Shown here: positions 53,359 to 62,836 of the stretch, piece after piece
How positions within the stretch are numbered: the stretch's first letter is position 1
How the letters are laid out: every line of letters begins with the position of its first letter
DNA from: an uncultured Bacteroidales bacterium
Lineage (GTDB): Bacteria; Bacteroidota; Bacteroidia; Bacteroidales; UBA932
Assembly: GCA_944326325.1 (NCBI GenBank)
Contig: CALVDQ010000003.1
Location: forward strand, 98,291 to 162,290
Length of the DNA: 64,000 bases
Reading direction: 5' to 3'
Position numbers and translations under genes: made by a program
The notes under the pieces: generated by a model
Databases searched by the model: none
What the model was told of the DNA's origin: nothing
What the model saw: the letters and a program-made list of their open reading frames with translations, nothing else

Positions 53359-54471
53359 ATGGCTGAGGGGAGGGAATCTGTGGCGTATGCATTGCCATTC
53401 TGTGCCGGTACCGTTACCGGAATTTTCATCTGCGGATACAGGGTGCTCCACCGGACGGAGTCTTATCTCGCCGCATCAATATCGTCTGCGGCCTGTCTCA
53501 TTCTGCTCGCGGCATGGTTCTTCGGGAGGGAGAAGACCCGCGGACTGTGCGGCATCGCGCCGGTGGCCTCCGCAATGTTCTTCTGCGGGATATTCTGCTG
53601 GTCAAGCCACGCACTCGGAGAACTTGCCGTTCCCGGAGACAGGAAGACCCTGGCCGAAGAACTCGCATCACCGGCTGCCGCATGGCTTAAATCCAGCATA
53701 GATTCCCTTCCCCTCCGGGATTACGGCAGCAATGCCCTGATAAAGGCCCTCGTCACGGGAGACCGGTCGGATGTACCGGAATCCACGGAAGCCGCATTCA
53801 GGGACAGCGGTGCCTCGCACATACTCGCCCTCTCGGGAATGCACCTCGCGGTAATCTATATGATTCTTTCCAAAATCCTGTCTATCTTCGGACAGTCAAG
53901 GCCGGCGGATAAGGTCCGATTCGCCATTATACTCGGGTCCACGTTTTTCTACTCGGTAATGACAGGGTCCTCCCCTTCGATTATCCGGGCCTTTCTGTTC
54001 ATCACGCTGAGGGAGACGGCCCTGCTGACAGGGAGGAAGGCAAGGCCTGCGAACATACTGTGCTCCTCCCTCACTATTCAGTGTGCGCTTTCCCCTCCTG
54101 TCATAACCTCGGCCAGTTTCCAGCTGTCCTATCTCGCCATGTGCGGGATATATTTCCTGTATCCGGCATTGAGAGACTTGTATCCGGCCGGAGTACCGGT
54201 GATAAAGAAGATCTGGGACAGCGCAGCGATGTCTATAGCATGCCAGGCATTTACCGGACCTCTTGCATGGCTGCTTTTCGGGTCGGCTCCCGCCTATTTC
54301 ATAATCACGAACCTGATCGCGGTACCGCTGTCTTCGGCCCTGATGCCGGCAGCTCTTGCCGCGGCCTTCCTTTACCGGGCAGGACTATGCCCTGACTTCA
54401 TAATAAGGGGAATCGATATGGCAACGGTATTCCTTGTAGACTGCCTCAAGGTCATCTGCCAGCTGCCGTAA
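53359..54471 (+). CDS. Short ComEC/Rec2-family membrane protein (channel core only)
   Basis: DNA-uptake channel family member of only 370 residues, against about 650-750 for full ComEC. The competence channel domain is present: ALIKALVTGDRSDVPESTEAAFRDSGASHILALSGMHLAVIY (diagnostic), SSPSIIRAFLFI and the C-terminal helices. There are two N-terminal helices, but the OB-fold domain is missing or very short, and there is no C-terminal metallo-beta-lactamase nuclease domain. The frame ends cleanly at a TAA, with no sign of a downstream fragment. Role in transformation is uncertain. Confidence 0.85.
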   Translation: MAEGRESVAYALPFCAGTVTGIFICGYRVLHRTESYLAASISSAACLILLAAWFFGREKTRGLCGIAPVASAMFFCGIFCWSSHALGELAVPGDRKTLAEELASPAAAWLKSSIDSLPLRDYGSNALIKALVTGDRSDVPESTEAAFRDSGASHILALSGMHLAVIYMILSKILSIFGQSRPADKVRFAIILGSTFFYSVMTGSSPSIIRAFLFITLRETALLTGRKARPANILCSSLTIQCALSPPVITSASFQLSYLAMCGIYFLYPALRDLYPAGVPVIKKIWDSAAMSIACQAFTGPLAWLLFGSAPAYFIITNLIAVPLSSALMPAALAAAFLYRAGLCPDFIIRGIDMATVFLVDCLKVICQLP

Positions 54472-54491
54472 GGACCGGCACTGAAGAAGGA

Positions 54492-55595
54492 TTACCTTTC
54501 CTCGAACCCGAGACCGTCCGAAGTCCATGTCTTCATCTGCCCGTCCTGTTCGTAAACAAGACAAGCTTCGAGATCCGGCCTCGATCCGATGAATTCCTTG
54601 GACTTCTCGAAGCCTATCACCATACAATATGTGGCAAGGGCATCGGCCTCCGTAGCATTTTCCGCCACGACAGTGGCGCAAAGCAGGGAATGAGCCACGG
54701 GATATCCGGTCCTCGGATCAATGGTATGTGCATATTTCCGTCCGTCCTTTATATAATATTTGCGGTAGTTTCCTGAAGTCACCACCCCGCAAGGCTCCGG
54801 ACCGGCCCTGAAGACGCCCTGAAGGTTCTGTCCCGGGACATTGTTGCCGTCTTCCGGACGGTCAAGACCTATGCTCCATCTCTGTCCGGAAGGGTTCAGC
54901 CCTTCGCAATATATTTCACCTCCGATGTCCACAAGCATCCTGTCAACACCGATGGAATGCAGGTAACCGGCGACAAGATCACAAGTATACCCTTGGGCTA
55001 TTGCATTGAAATTCAGTTCAGGAAGTTCCGGTTTCCCGGCGACCGCGCTGGTATCCCGTCCAACGGTGCCGCGAAGCAGCAAAGATGATGAGGTCCGGCC
55101 GGAGGAGTCGAGTACCAGAGTATCATACAGCCGTCCCATACCGATGTTTTTCAATACATTACTGACTTCAATCGGAGATGGCAGGCTGTCTGAAGTGAAG
55201 CCGAAGCCCCATATGTCGAAAAGAGGGGCGGCCGAGACATCGAAACAGCCGCCGGTCTCGTCATAATAGTGCCGGGAAATCCTGTATATGTCTTTGAAAA
55301 TATCGTCCGGCACGATGCTTTCCCCTGCATTGAAACGGCTGAGGAGCGATGACTTGTCATAGCCGGACAGAGATTTGTCCACCGCAATGATTACGGAATC
55401 TATGCCGGACTTTATCTCTTCCGGGGTGAGCCTCACCCTGCCCTGTCTGCCATCGAGGGAAAGCTTGACGGAATATACACCGCCCTGGGCATAGCCTGTT
55501 ACGGCAATGTACCCTCCCTTGGAACAGGAGTTCAGATGAAGGACTGCAAAAAAAGGCAGAAGCGCTGCCGCAATGTATCTTCCGAGTACGCTCAT
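54492..55595 (-). CDS. apbE: FAD:protein FMN transferase (ApbE) lipoprotein
   Basis: Periplasmic flavin transferase (367 residues) that attaches FMN to threonine in proteins such as Nqr/Rnf subunits. It has a lipobox-like HLNSC near residue 24. Family motifs: VDKSLSGYDKSSLLSRFN, GGCFDVSAAPLFDIWGF, NFNAIAQGYTCDLVAGYL, VDIGGEIYCEG, and HTIDPRTGYPVAHSLL. An insertion (LLLRGTVGRDTSAVAG) precedes the NAIAQG motif. No target genes are adjacent. It is convergent with the ComEC-like gene. Confidence 0.93.
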   Translation of the reverse strand: MSVLGRYIAAALLPFFAVLHLNSCSKGGYIAVTGYAQGGVYSVKLSLDGRQGRVRLTPEEIKSGIDSVIIAVDKSLSGYDKSSLLSRFNAGESIVPDDIFKDIYRISRHYYDETGGCFDVSAAPLFDIWGFGFTSDSLPSPIEVSNVLKNIGMGRLYDTLVLDSSGRTSSSLLLRGTVGRDTSAVAGKPELPELNFNAIAQGYTCDLVAGYLHSIGVDRMLVDIGGEIYCEGLNPSGQRWSIGLDRPEDGNNVPGQNLQGVFRAGPEPCGVVTSGNYRKYYIKDGRKYAHTIDPRTGYPVAHSLLCATVVAENATEADALATYCMVIGFEKSKEFIGSRPDLEACLVYEQDGQMKTWTSDGLGFEER

Positions 55596-55742
55596 GTTTG
55601 ACTAAAGACTGAAACCGGCTCCGAAAATAGTCCATAAATTCAAGAATCACAAAATTTCAGACAGCTTCTTTATAAAAATGGCGGTTTTTCATAAAAATTA
55701 TGCATCTTTGCAGGATGACATTAATCTGAAGAAAGACAAAAG

Positions 55743-56846
55743 ATGGACATCGGGAGACATATTCTGAAGTTTTTATTGATATCTGCGGCTGTAGCAGCCG
55801 TTTTTGCCTGCAAGAAAGATGATGAGGAGCAGGAGATCCTTCCGTCCCTCGGCGGATCCTTGAGATTTGATGCCGAACCGTATATACTGCAAGGTGATTC
55901 CCTGACGTTCGTTCCTTCCGGCATATACCATCCGGACGGGGCCGGAATCGGATTCTACTGGCAGGTATCGCCTTCGAAAGAGGCACAGTGTACGACCAAA
56001 GTCGAGAGCGACCCGTCCACTGTCACGGGACAGTTCGGATTCAGGTTCAGGAATGACACCCTCGGAACATTCACGGTAAGCTGTACGGCCTTTGCTTCCG
56101 GCTATTATTCGACGACCTCGTCAAGATATATCACCGTAGTGGATCCGGCAGAGTCGGTAATAGACTCTACCCTCGGGTTCGATGAAAGCAGATTCACATA
56201 TTTCAAGGACGAAAGGGACGGGCATACATACCGGTATGTCAGGATAGGAAGCTACGACTGGTTTGCAAAGAACCTTGCATACAAGGGTACGGACGGGGCT
56301 GAAGTAGGGATAGCCTACGAAAATGCCGAAGCCATGTCGGATGTTTTCGGCAGATATTATACCTGGAACGAAGCCATGGGTATAGACGGGGACGGTGCGG
56401 AGACAGGAACTGGCATTTGTCCACCGGGTTGGGAAGTCCCTGATTCCGAAGCATGGCTTGATCTTGCCAATTCATTGTCCGCAGACGGCGAAGGAAGTTT
56501 CACGAATGCGCTTGAAAACTTTGACGGGATAGCCGGAAAGATGATGGTCGATGCAAAGTTCAACTCCGCGGACAACGGAATGTGGGAATACTTTCCTGAT
56601 GTGCAGATTACAAATGAGTCAGGGCTCTGCATCATACCATGCGGGTTCGCGAACATAGCCGGAGGCAGCGGCACCTTCGAGTCGGTTAACCTTTTCGCTG
56701 CATTCTGGACAGCAGACAGCAATACGGAAAACCAGGAGCAGGCCTTCATCAGGTACATAAACGTGGAAGCACCTGACCTCTTCATCACTTCCACCCCGAA
56801 AACATCGTTCGGAGCCACCGTAAGGTGTGTAAGGAAAACGGAATAG
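55743..56846 (+). CDS. FISUMP-domain lipoprotein
   Basis: A 367-residue exported lipoprotein (lipobox-like VFAC near residue 23) with an N-terminal Ig/PKD-like region (about 35-130). The C-terminal part is a Fibrobacter succinogenes major paralogous (FISUMP) domain: VRIGSYDWFAKNLAYKG, GRYYTWNEAMG, CPPGWEVPDSEAWLDLAN, and GATVRCVRK at the end. The function of this domain is unknown; it is common on Bacteroidota surfaces. It may share transcription with lemA 18 bp downstream. Confidence 0.88.
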   Translation: MDIGRHILKFLLISAAVAAVFACKKDDEEQEILPSLGGSLRFDAEPYILQGDSLTFVPSGIYHPDGAGIGFYWQVSPSKEAQCTTKVESDPSTVTGQFGFRFRNDTLGTFTVSCTAFASGYYSTTSSRYITVVDPAESVIDSTLGFDESRFTYFKDERDGHTYRYVRIGSYDWFAKNLAYKGTDGAEVGIAYENAEAMSDVFGRYYTWNEAMGIDGDGAETGTGICPPGWEVPDSEAWLDLANSLSADGEGSFTNALENFDGIAGKMMVDAKFNSADNGMWEYFPDVQITNESGLCIIPCGFANIAGGSGTFESVNLFAAFWTADSNTENQEQAFIRYINVEAPDLFITSTPKTSFGATVRCVRKTE

Positions 56847-56864
56847 CACATACAACAGAATAGC

Positions 56865-57446
56865 ATGAAAAAAGGTATCGTCATCATCGTTGTGGTCGTA
56901 GCGGCCATGGCAATCTGGGCGGTTTCGGGCTACAACAGCCTTGTAACAAGCGAAGAGAATGTAAAGTCAGCCTGGTCACAGGTAGAAAACGTATATCAGA
57001 GGAGGCTCGATCTCATACCGAACCTGGTAGCGACAGTCAAGGGGTATGCAGAACACGAGCAGGAGACCCTTGAAAGCGTCGTAGCGGCGAGGTCAAAAGC
57101 GACACAGATCACCGTAGATCCTGGCCAGCTTACCGAAGAGAACATTGCCGCATACCAGGAAGCTCAGGGTGAGATCGGGGCTGCGCTCGGAAGGCTTATC
57201 GCCATTTCCGAGAATTATCCGGACCTGAAGGCAAACCGGAATTTCATGGAACTGCAGGCCGAACTTGCCGGGACAGAAAACAGGATCGCCACGGAAAGAC
57301 GCAAATACAACGAGACGGCCAAGGCATACAATACAATGGTACGCCGTTTCCCGAAGAATCTGCTCGCCTCAATGTTCGGGTTCGGACAGAAAGGCTATTT
57401 CGAGGCTGACGAAAGTGCATCTTCGGCACCGGAAGTGAAGTTCTGA
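56865..57446 (+). CDS. lemA: LemA family protein
   Basis: Membrane-anchored helical-bundle protein (193 residues). An N-terminal helix (IVIIVVVVAAMAIWAVSGYN) is followed by the LemA signature VKSAWSQVENVYQRRLDLIPNLVATVKGYAEHE and a C-terminal YNETAKAYNTMVRRFPKNLLASMFGF. It begins a lemA-TPM-TPM operon that is widely conserved in bacteria, with the next gene 5 bp downstream. Function is unclear; envelope stress or secretion support is suspected in other species. Confidence 0.95.
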   Translation: MKKGIVIIVVVVAAMAIWAVSGYNSLVTSEENVKSAWSQVENVYQRRLDLIPNLVATVKGYAEHEQETLESVVAARSKATQITVDPGQLTEENIAAYQEAQGEIGAALGRLIAISENYPDLKANRNFMELQAELAGTENRIATERRKYNETAKAYNTMVRRFPKNLLASMFGFGQKGYFEADESASSAPEVKF

Positions 57447-57451
57447 CAGAA

Positions 57452-57889
57452 ATGAAGCCGCAGGATTTCCTGACCAGGGAAGAACAGGACATGATCGTCT
57501 CGGCAATCAAGGAGGCCGAGACGAACACTTCCGGTGAAATCAGGGTACATATCGACGATGTGTGCGGAAGCGACGCCTACGGAAAGGCGGTAGAAGTGTT
57601 CCGCTATCTCGGGATGGACAGGACAAGGGAAAGAAACGGAGTCCTGATATACGTGGCGTGCAGTTCCAAGGTCTTCGCCATTATCGGGGACAAAGGAATA
57701 AACGAGGCCGTACCAGCGGATTTCTGGGAAGAAGTATCGGCCCATATCAAGGATTGCTTCTCCAGGGGCAGGTTCGCTGAAGGCATCTCCGGGGCAATCA
57801 GGATGGCCGGCTGCAAACTGAAGGAATATTTCCCCTACCGGACCGACGACAGGAACGAGCAGCCCGACGAGATATCATACAGGAAATAG
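57452..57889 (+). CDS. TPM-domain protein (small, cytoplasmic or peripheral)
   Basis: A 145-residue protein with a TPM-phosphatase-like domain: LTREEQDMIVSAIKEAETNTSGEIRVHIDDVCG and VLIYVACSSKVFAIIGDKGINEAVPADFWEEV. It has no signal peptide. The same pairing of a small and a long TPM protein behind LemA recurs in many Bacteroidota. Phosphatase activity has been suggested for the fold but is not shown here. The next gene starts 1 bp after its stop. Confidence 0.87.
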   Translation: MKPQDFLTREEQDMIVSAIKEAETNTSGEIRVHIDDVCGSDAYGKAVEVFRYLGMDRTRERNGVLIYVACSSKVFAIIGDKGINEAVPADFWEEVSAHIKDCFSRGRFAEGISGAIRMAGCKLKEYFPYRTDDRNEQPDEISYRK

Positions 57890-57890
57890 A

Positions 57891-58715
57891 ATGACAATGC
57901 ACCGGTTCCCAAAATATATCACGGCAGCGGCGGTTCTCCTCGCTGCCGCACTTACGGCTGCTGCGATTCCGCAGAAACCGTATCCGCCAAGACTTGTGAA
58001 TGATTTTGCAGGAATCCTGGACCAGACCGGGAAGGCCATGCTGGAAAAAAGACTGGACGCATTCAGCGACTCGACATCGAACCAGATAACAGTGGTGACG
58101 GTAAACGACCTCGAAGGCTATTCCCCCGCCGAATACGGTACGGAAATCGGTCTTGCATGGGGTGTCGGTTCCGCCGAATTCGACAACGGCATCGTGATTC
58201 TCGTGAAACCCAAGACGTCGGAATCCGGAGGACAGGTAAACATCAGTATCGGTTACGGGCTGGAAGGCGCCATTCCAGACAGCTACGCAAAACGGATAAT
58301 TGAAAACGAAATGATCCCTGCATTCAGCAGGAACGACTACTATTCCGGGATATCCGGGGCCTGTGATGTGCTCATGAAACTGGCCTCCGGTGAAATTTCC
58401 CAACCATATCCGGATGAGGGCGACGGACGCTGGGGTGCGCTCTTCATGCTTCTGCTCATCATATTCGTGATATCATTCGCCGTTTCCAGAAAAAAAGGAA
58501 AGAATGACGGCAATGGAAGGAACGGCAGTGGCGGAGGCAGCATCATGGACGACAGCGACTTCGTCAAAGGGCTTATTATAGGGAATATCCTTGGAAATTC
58601 CGGGCATCATAGCGGCTGGTCTGGAGGCGGAAGCATAGGCGGAGGATTCGGAGGGGGCTTCGGCGGTTTCGGAGGCGGAAGTTTCGGGGGTGGAGGAGCC
58701 AGCGGTTCCTGGTGA
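57891..58715 (+). CDS. TPM-domain protein with Gly-rich tail (YgcG-like)
   Basis: A 274-residue membrane protein with signal peptide (ITAAAVLLAAALTAAA), an extracytoplasmic TPM domain (PPRLVNDFAGILDQTGKAML; NQITVVTVNDLEGYSPAEYGTEIGLAWGVG), and one transmembrane helix near residue 185 (ALFMLLLIIFVISFAV). The long glycine/serine tail, about the last 60 residues, ends in repeats such as [19 protein letters not shown]. It is the last gene of the lemA operon and converges with the LolA-like gene after 14 bp. Confidence 0.88.
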   Translation: MTMHRFPKYITAAAVLLAAALTAAAIPQKPYPPRLVNDFAGILDQTGKAMLEKRLDAFSDSTSNQITVVTVNDLEGYSPAEYGTEIGLAWGVGSAEFDNGIVILVKPKTSESGGQVNISIGYGLEGAIPDSYAKRIIENEMIPAFSRNDYYSGISGACDVLMKLASGEISQPYPDEGDGRWGALFMLLLIIFVISFAVSRKKGKNDGNGRNGSGGGSIMDDSDFVKGLIIGNILGNSGHHSGWSGGGSIGGGFGGGFGGFGGGSFGGGGASGSW

Positions 58716-58729
58716 CAGGAGCCGCCCCT

Positions 58730-59356
58730 CTACCGGAGATCCGTGATTATGTATCCGGAAGCCAGGGTGGACGGATCAAAAATGAAACGTGAAGGATCGG
58801 AGGCCCGGGAAAAGGTAAAGGAGGCGATGGTAAAGGATACCGTCGCTTCTTCTTTTGTCCTGAGGACAGCAGACAGAAGACTGTTTCCATCCTGGGAAAG
58901 GACCATTTCAAGTGATGATATTCCTGAAGAAGATACCGGGGAGAGGAGATAACGCAGACTGCCGTCAGGCAAGATTCCGGACTGTTCCAGGGAAAATGCC
59001 TTGTCAAAATGTTTCAGCAGGACGGCGGGATTGACCGTATAGTCCGGGTTTTCCGGACTGCACGTTTCGGCGACAGCTTCCATGGCAGCGCTGTCGACTG
59101 TCCACCTGGTTCTGCCGTCACAATATATTTCAAGGCCGTTGCCCCTGATAAGATACGAGTCTCCCTGCATGGAGACGATTCCTTTCCCTGTCACTTTTGC
59201 CCTTCCGTCATCCATGACATAGGAATAGCTGAAACCAACGGCTGAAGATGCCACCCTGCCGATGAAGCTGTCCAGAACGGCCGATGGATCTTCCGCACTG
59301 AGCCTGACTGCCGAAAAAAGAACGGCGATGCAAAGAAAAAACCTGTTCATCTGCAT
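58730..59356 (-). CDS. LolA-like outer-membrane lipoprotein carrier protein
   Basis: A 208-residue periplasmic protein with signal peptide (MNRFFLCIAVLFSAVRLSA). The LolA-type half-barrel shows in GRAKVTGKGIVSMQGDSYLIRGNGLEIYCDGRTRWTVDSAAMEAVAE. It shuttles lipoproteins to the outer membrane in known members, though Bacteroidota homologues are divergent. The ATG at 59350 (MNRF) is an alternative start. It sits 20 bp downstream of ftsK, an arrangement common in the Bacteroidales. Confidence 0.82.
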   Translation of the reverse strand: MQMNRFFLCIAVLFSAVRLSAEDPSAVLDSFIGRVASSAVGFSYSYVMDDGRAKVTGKGIVSMQGDSYLIRGNGLEIYCDGRTRWTVDSAAMEAVAETCSPENPDYTVNPAVLLKHFDKAFSLEQSGILPDGSLRYLLSPVSSSGISSLEMVLSQDGNSLLSAVLRTKEEATVSFTIASFTFSRASDPSRFIFDPSTLASGYIITDLR

Positions 59357-59376
59357 TTTACGTTGCGGGACTTCCG

Positions 59377-61944
59377 TTACATCCCCATGAAAGACTTCAA
59401 TATCGGTTCAAGTTCGGCCAGATCCTGGACAAGCACCTGACGCGGCTTTGAACCTTCCTGCTGGCCGACAATCCCGGCAGCTTCAAGCTGGTCCATAATC
59501 TTTCCGGCCCTTGCATATCCGACAGCCAGTTTGCGCTGAAGGTCTGAAGTGGAACCTTTCTGGGTCGTCACCACAAGTTTGGCAGCTTCCTCGAACATGT
59601 CATCGAGATTCTGCATATCTATCATGCCGCCGCCAGGGCCGTCTTCGGATGAATTGACAGGCGGCAGATAATAAGGTGTATTGTAGCTTTTCCTGTAGCC
59701 GGTCTGTGCGGAAATGAATCCGGTCACTGCACTTATCTCCTTCTGTCCGATGAGGGCACACTGCACCCTTTCGGAATCGATACCCGAATAATATATCATG
59801 TCACCTTTCCCTATCAGCCGTTCGGCTCCCGGAGAATCTATGATGGTCGAAGAATCGACCCTTGTGGAAACCCTGAATGCGATCCTTGTAGGGAAATTGG
59901 TCTTGATCAGACCGGTAATGACATCCACCGACGGCCTCTGCGTGGCTATTATCACATGAATCCCCGCAGCCCTTCCTTTCTGGGCAAGACGGATAATGGA
60001 AGTAGTGATGCTCTTTGCGATATTCTTGGAATTGCCGCCCATGCCGCTTGTCATGATGAGATCTGCGTACTCGTCTATTATCACGACGATATATGGCATA
60101 TAATGATGTCCTTCAGTCGGAAGGAGGTACCTGTCACGGTACTTGTCATTGTAGAGCTTGACGTCGTTCACCACGGCTTTGCTGAAAAGCATGTACCGGT
60201 TGTCCATCTCGATGCAGAGAGACCTCAGGATCTGTTCAGCCTGGTCTGCATTCTTGACAATTGACCTCTCGGCCTCCTCCTTCTCGTCGGCAGCATCTGG
60301 CAGTACCGCGAGATAATGTTTCAGGAGCCTGGAATACACAGTAAATTCCACCATCTTAGGGTCAATGAACACGAATTTCAGCTCCGACGGATGCTTCGCG
60401 TACAACAAGGAAGTGACTATGACATTAAGACCCACGGACTTTCCCTGCTTTGTCGCACCCGCGACAAGTAGATGCGGAGCATCCGCAAGGTCGAACACCT
60501 TGACTTTCTGGGTGATCGTATAGCCTATTGCGACCGGAAGTTCAGCCTTGCTCTTCCTGAAGGCGTCATCGTTCAGCATCGATTTCAGAGGGACGATGGA
60601 AGCCCTGTCATTTGCCACCTCGATACCTACGGAGTCGGAAAGGCGCACTACACGGACACCCTTGGCATTCAGCGACATGGCAATATCCTGCTCGAGATTC
60701 TTTATGGCAGAGATCTTTACCCCCGGAGCCGGGACCACCTTATACAAGGTGACTGTCGGCCCCACACATGCCGTAACCCGTTCTACCTGGATCTTGTAAC
60801 TGAGGAGGGTCGCACGTATCTTGTTGTTGTTCCGCTCGAGCTCCTCCGATGCGACCTCGTGACGGCCTGACGCATAGTCATCCAGCAGGTCAAGGGGCGG
60901 AAAGACGAATTTTTCAAGTTCCTCACGCACATCTATCCTCGGAAGATCCCTTGTAACCTTGGCCGAATACCCGTCACCCTTTACCACTTCCAGCCCAGGC
61001 TGTTCCTGCCCGGTATCTTCAGGCCCGGCAGGACGGACAGAAGAGGCGGTTGCGCGTACCGGCTCCGGCGCTGACGGACTCAATCCGGCAGGAACGGAGG
61101 TTTCATGCAGCGGAGCTTCAGGAGAGGGATCATCGGAATCATCCGGGAACGGACCGCCGGCTGCATCATCATATCCGGGCTCGCCGCCATCTCCGGAAAC
61201 AGGATATCCGTCATCATCGGGAACAGGTGCGTTAAAGTCCGTGCGTTCGTCCGCGGCAGAAGTTTCAATGCTGTCGTACTGTTTTCCGGACCTCTTGCCC
61301 TCCCCTATTCCGGAAAGCCATGCGGAAAATCGCCCGCTCACAAGCAAAAGCCAAAGTACCAGGAACAGAAGGATGATTATAAACGAGACTATGCTGCCTG
61401 TAAGATTCTCGAGACCGTCTACCAGCACTTCACCGCAGTCTCCGCCGAGTCCCCCGCCGAATGCGGACCTGACCCCCGCCATATCCGAAACAAAGGCCAG
61501 GATAAGGGAAAACACGAAAGCACCGGAAACCGATACGAGAAGAGTCTTCATGAAACCGATATCCTTCCTGTCAAGAACAAGGCGGACCGCATAGGCTCCA
61601 AGAAGATAGACGATGGCGAAACTTCCAAGTCCGAAACATCCGGAACACAGGAACAACGCCCACCGGTAACCGAGTTTGCCCGCCATATTGCTGACTTCCA
61701 CGGTCTTGTCCATCATATCCGGATCTGACAGCAGGCTCTGGTCCGTCTTCCATGTAAAAAGATAGGAAAGCAATGCAATGAAAGTGAATACGGCAAAGGC
61801 CCCTACGACAAGTCCGGACACCTTCTTCAATATCCGTTTCCTGTCATCATCAAGTCCGGCCAGACGTGCCGTCAGACCTTTCCCAGGCTTCTTCACCGTT
61901 TTTTTTTCAGGCTTCTTCTCTATTTTTTTCTTCTGCTGTACCAT
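59377..61944 (-). CDS. ftsK: DNA translocase FtsK
   Basis: Septal motor protein (855 residues) that pumps chromosome DNA and activates dimer resolution. The N-terminus is lysine-rich, then come four transmembrane helices (residues about 40-210), and an acidic Pro/Ser linker (about 230-330). The RecA-like motor has Walker A GATKQGKSVGLN and Walker B YIVVIIDEYADLI, with QRPSVDVITGLIKTN. A C-terminal winged-helix gamma domain (DLQRKLAVGYARAGKIMDQLEAAGIV) recognises orienting sequences. It is 16 bp downstream of the DUF4290 gene. Confidence 0.96.
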   Translation of the reverse strand: MVQQKKKIEKKPEKKTVKKPGKGLTARLAGLDDDRKRILKKVSGLVVGAFAVFTFIALLSYLFTWKTDQSLLSDPDMMDKTVEVSNMAGKLGYRWALFLCSGCFGLGSFAIVYLLGAYAVRLVLDRKDIGFMKTLLVSVSGAFVFSLILAFVSDMAGVRSAFGGGLGGDCGEVLVDGLENLTGSIVSFIIILLFLVLWLLLVSGRFSAWLSGIGEGKRSGKQYDSIETSAADERTDFNAPVPDDDGYPVSGDGGEPGYDDAAGGPFPDDSDDPSPEAPLHETSVPAGLSPSAPEPVRATASSVRPAGPEDTGQEQPGLEVVKGDGYSAKVTRDLPRIDVREELEKFVFPPLDLLDDYASGRHEVASEELERNNNKIRATLLSYKIQVERVTACVGPTVTLYKVVPAPGVKISAIKNLEQDIAMSLNAKGVRVVRLSDSVGIEVANDRASIVPLKSMLNDDAFRKSKAELPVAIGYTITQKVKVFDLADAPHLLVAGATKQGKSVGLNVIVTSLLYAKHPSELKFVFIDPKMVEFTVYSRLLKHYLAVLPDAADEKEEAERSIVKNADQAEQILRSLCIEMDNRYMLFSKAVVNDVKLYNDKYRDRYLLPTEGHHYMPYIVVIIDEYADLIMTSGMGGNSKNIAKSITTSIIRLAQKGRAAGIHVIIATQRPSVDVITGLIKTNFPTRIAFRVSTRVDSSTIIDSPGAERLIGKGDMIYYSGIDSERVQCALIGQKEISAVTGFISAQTGYRKSYNTPYYLPPVNSSEDGPGGGMIDMQNLDDMFEEAAKLVVTTQKGSTSDLQRKLAVGYARAGKIMDQLEAAGIVGQQEGSKPRQVLVQDLAELEPILKSFMGM

Positions 61945-61960
61945 TTCCTCGGGGACTGCC

Positions 61961-62635
61961 CTATTTCCTGTTGTTCTTCATGCGGCCGTTCTTCATCCGC
62001 ATCATGTTCTTGGCTTTAGGAGAATTGTTTCCAGGACGGCCATAATAATAATCCGGCTGGAGCTTGGACAGGTGCATCCCCTCCGGAATCCGGATACGTC
62101 CCTCGGAAAGCTTGATTATGTCATTGAATATGGTTTCATCGGATACGCTGTCCTTGTTCCATATAAGGTACTGCTGCCTCATATAGACGGCGATGGCCCT
62201 TATCATGGCATTTTTCATCTCTCCGTCCTCTTTTGAAGCGACCAGGTCGATGATATTCTCGATGTTGCGTCCATAGTGAGCTATCTTCACCGGCTTTTTC
62301 CTGACAGGAATCTCCACCGGGGCGGTATAAAGTTCCTCAGGTTTAGGTGCAGGATATGGTGAATCGACATCAAGGTCAAAACCGGAAATGATATACATAT
62401 GGTCCCACAGTTTGTGTTCATAGTCTTCCTGCAGATGCACCTGGGGATTGATTGTCTCCATGACCCCGATAACGGCGCGCGCCTGCCGGTTCCTCTCTTC
62501 CCTGTCAGGTATGGATTTCACATATTCGATCATTTTCTGCACATTCCGTCCGTATTCCGGAAGCTGGAGCCTGCGTTTCTGCGTATTGTACATCAGCTTC
62601 ATCTTGGCGTCTTTGTTGTCTTCTCCGTATTCCAT
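61961..62635 (-). CDS. DUF4290 family protein
   Basis: A 224-residue soluble protein of DUF4290, conserved across Bacteroidota and frequently upstream of ftsK or near murA. The core is MYNTQKRRLQLPEYGRNVQKMIEYV and YEHKLWDHMYIISGFDLDVDSPYP. The tail is basic (MRMKNGRMKNNRK). The start is uncertain: ATG 62635, internal ATGs near 62602 and 62593, and a GTG at 62689 are all in frame. Role unknown. TATCTTTG at 62776-62769 is the likely -7 box. Confidence 0.85.
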   Translation of the reverse strand: MEYGEDNKDAKMKLMYNTQKRRLQLPEYGRNVQKMIEYVKSIPDREERNRQARAVIGVMETINPQVHLQEDYEHKLWDHMYIISGFDLDVDSPYPAPKPEELYTAPVEIPVRKKPVKIAHYGRNIENIIDLVASKEDGEMKNAMIRAIAVYMRQQYLIWNKDSVSDETIFNDIIKLSEGRIRIPEGMHLSKLQPDYYYGRPGNNSPKAKNMMRMKNGRMKNNRK

Positions 62636-62768
62636 ATTAATGCTGTTCCTGTTGTTAAATGACGTAGGTCCGACGTTCTCCGGATTCACGTCAAAAAAAG
62701 TTCCGTCACAATAGTACGGGCCGGAGCGGCTTTACCGGCAAATCGCCCCGAACCGGCACACCGGACGA

Positions 62769-62776
62769 CAAAGATA
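62769..62776 (-). promoter_or_regulatory. -7 box of the DUF4290-ftsK operon
   Basis: TATCTTTG on the minus strand; no TTTG at -33. Confidence 0.45.
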
Positions 62777-62810
62777 CGCAAAATCCACGATATATGTAAA
62801 AAAACAGGAC

Positions 62811-62818
62811 TATCTTTG
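62811..62818 (+). promoter_or_regulatory. -7 box of the LysO-like gene
   Basis: TATCTTTG, 18 bp before ATG 62837; no -33 box recognised. Confidence 0.45.
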
Positions 62819-62836
62819 CGGGCCAAACAAAATCGT

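Noticed and set aside
58480..58712. Tandem repeat or CRISPR-like array
   Set aside because: The repetition is simple Gly/Ser coding sequence (GGN-rich) in the tail of the TPM protein, with no spacer structure.
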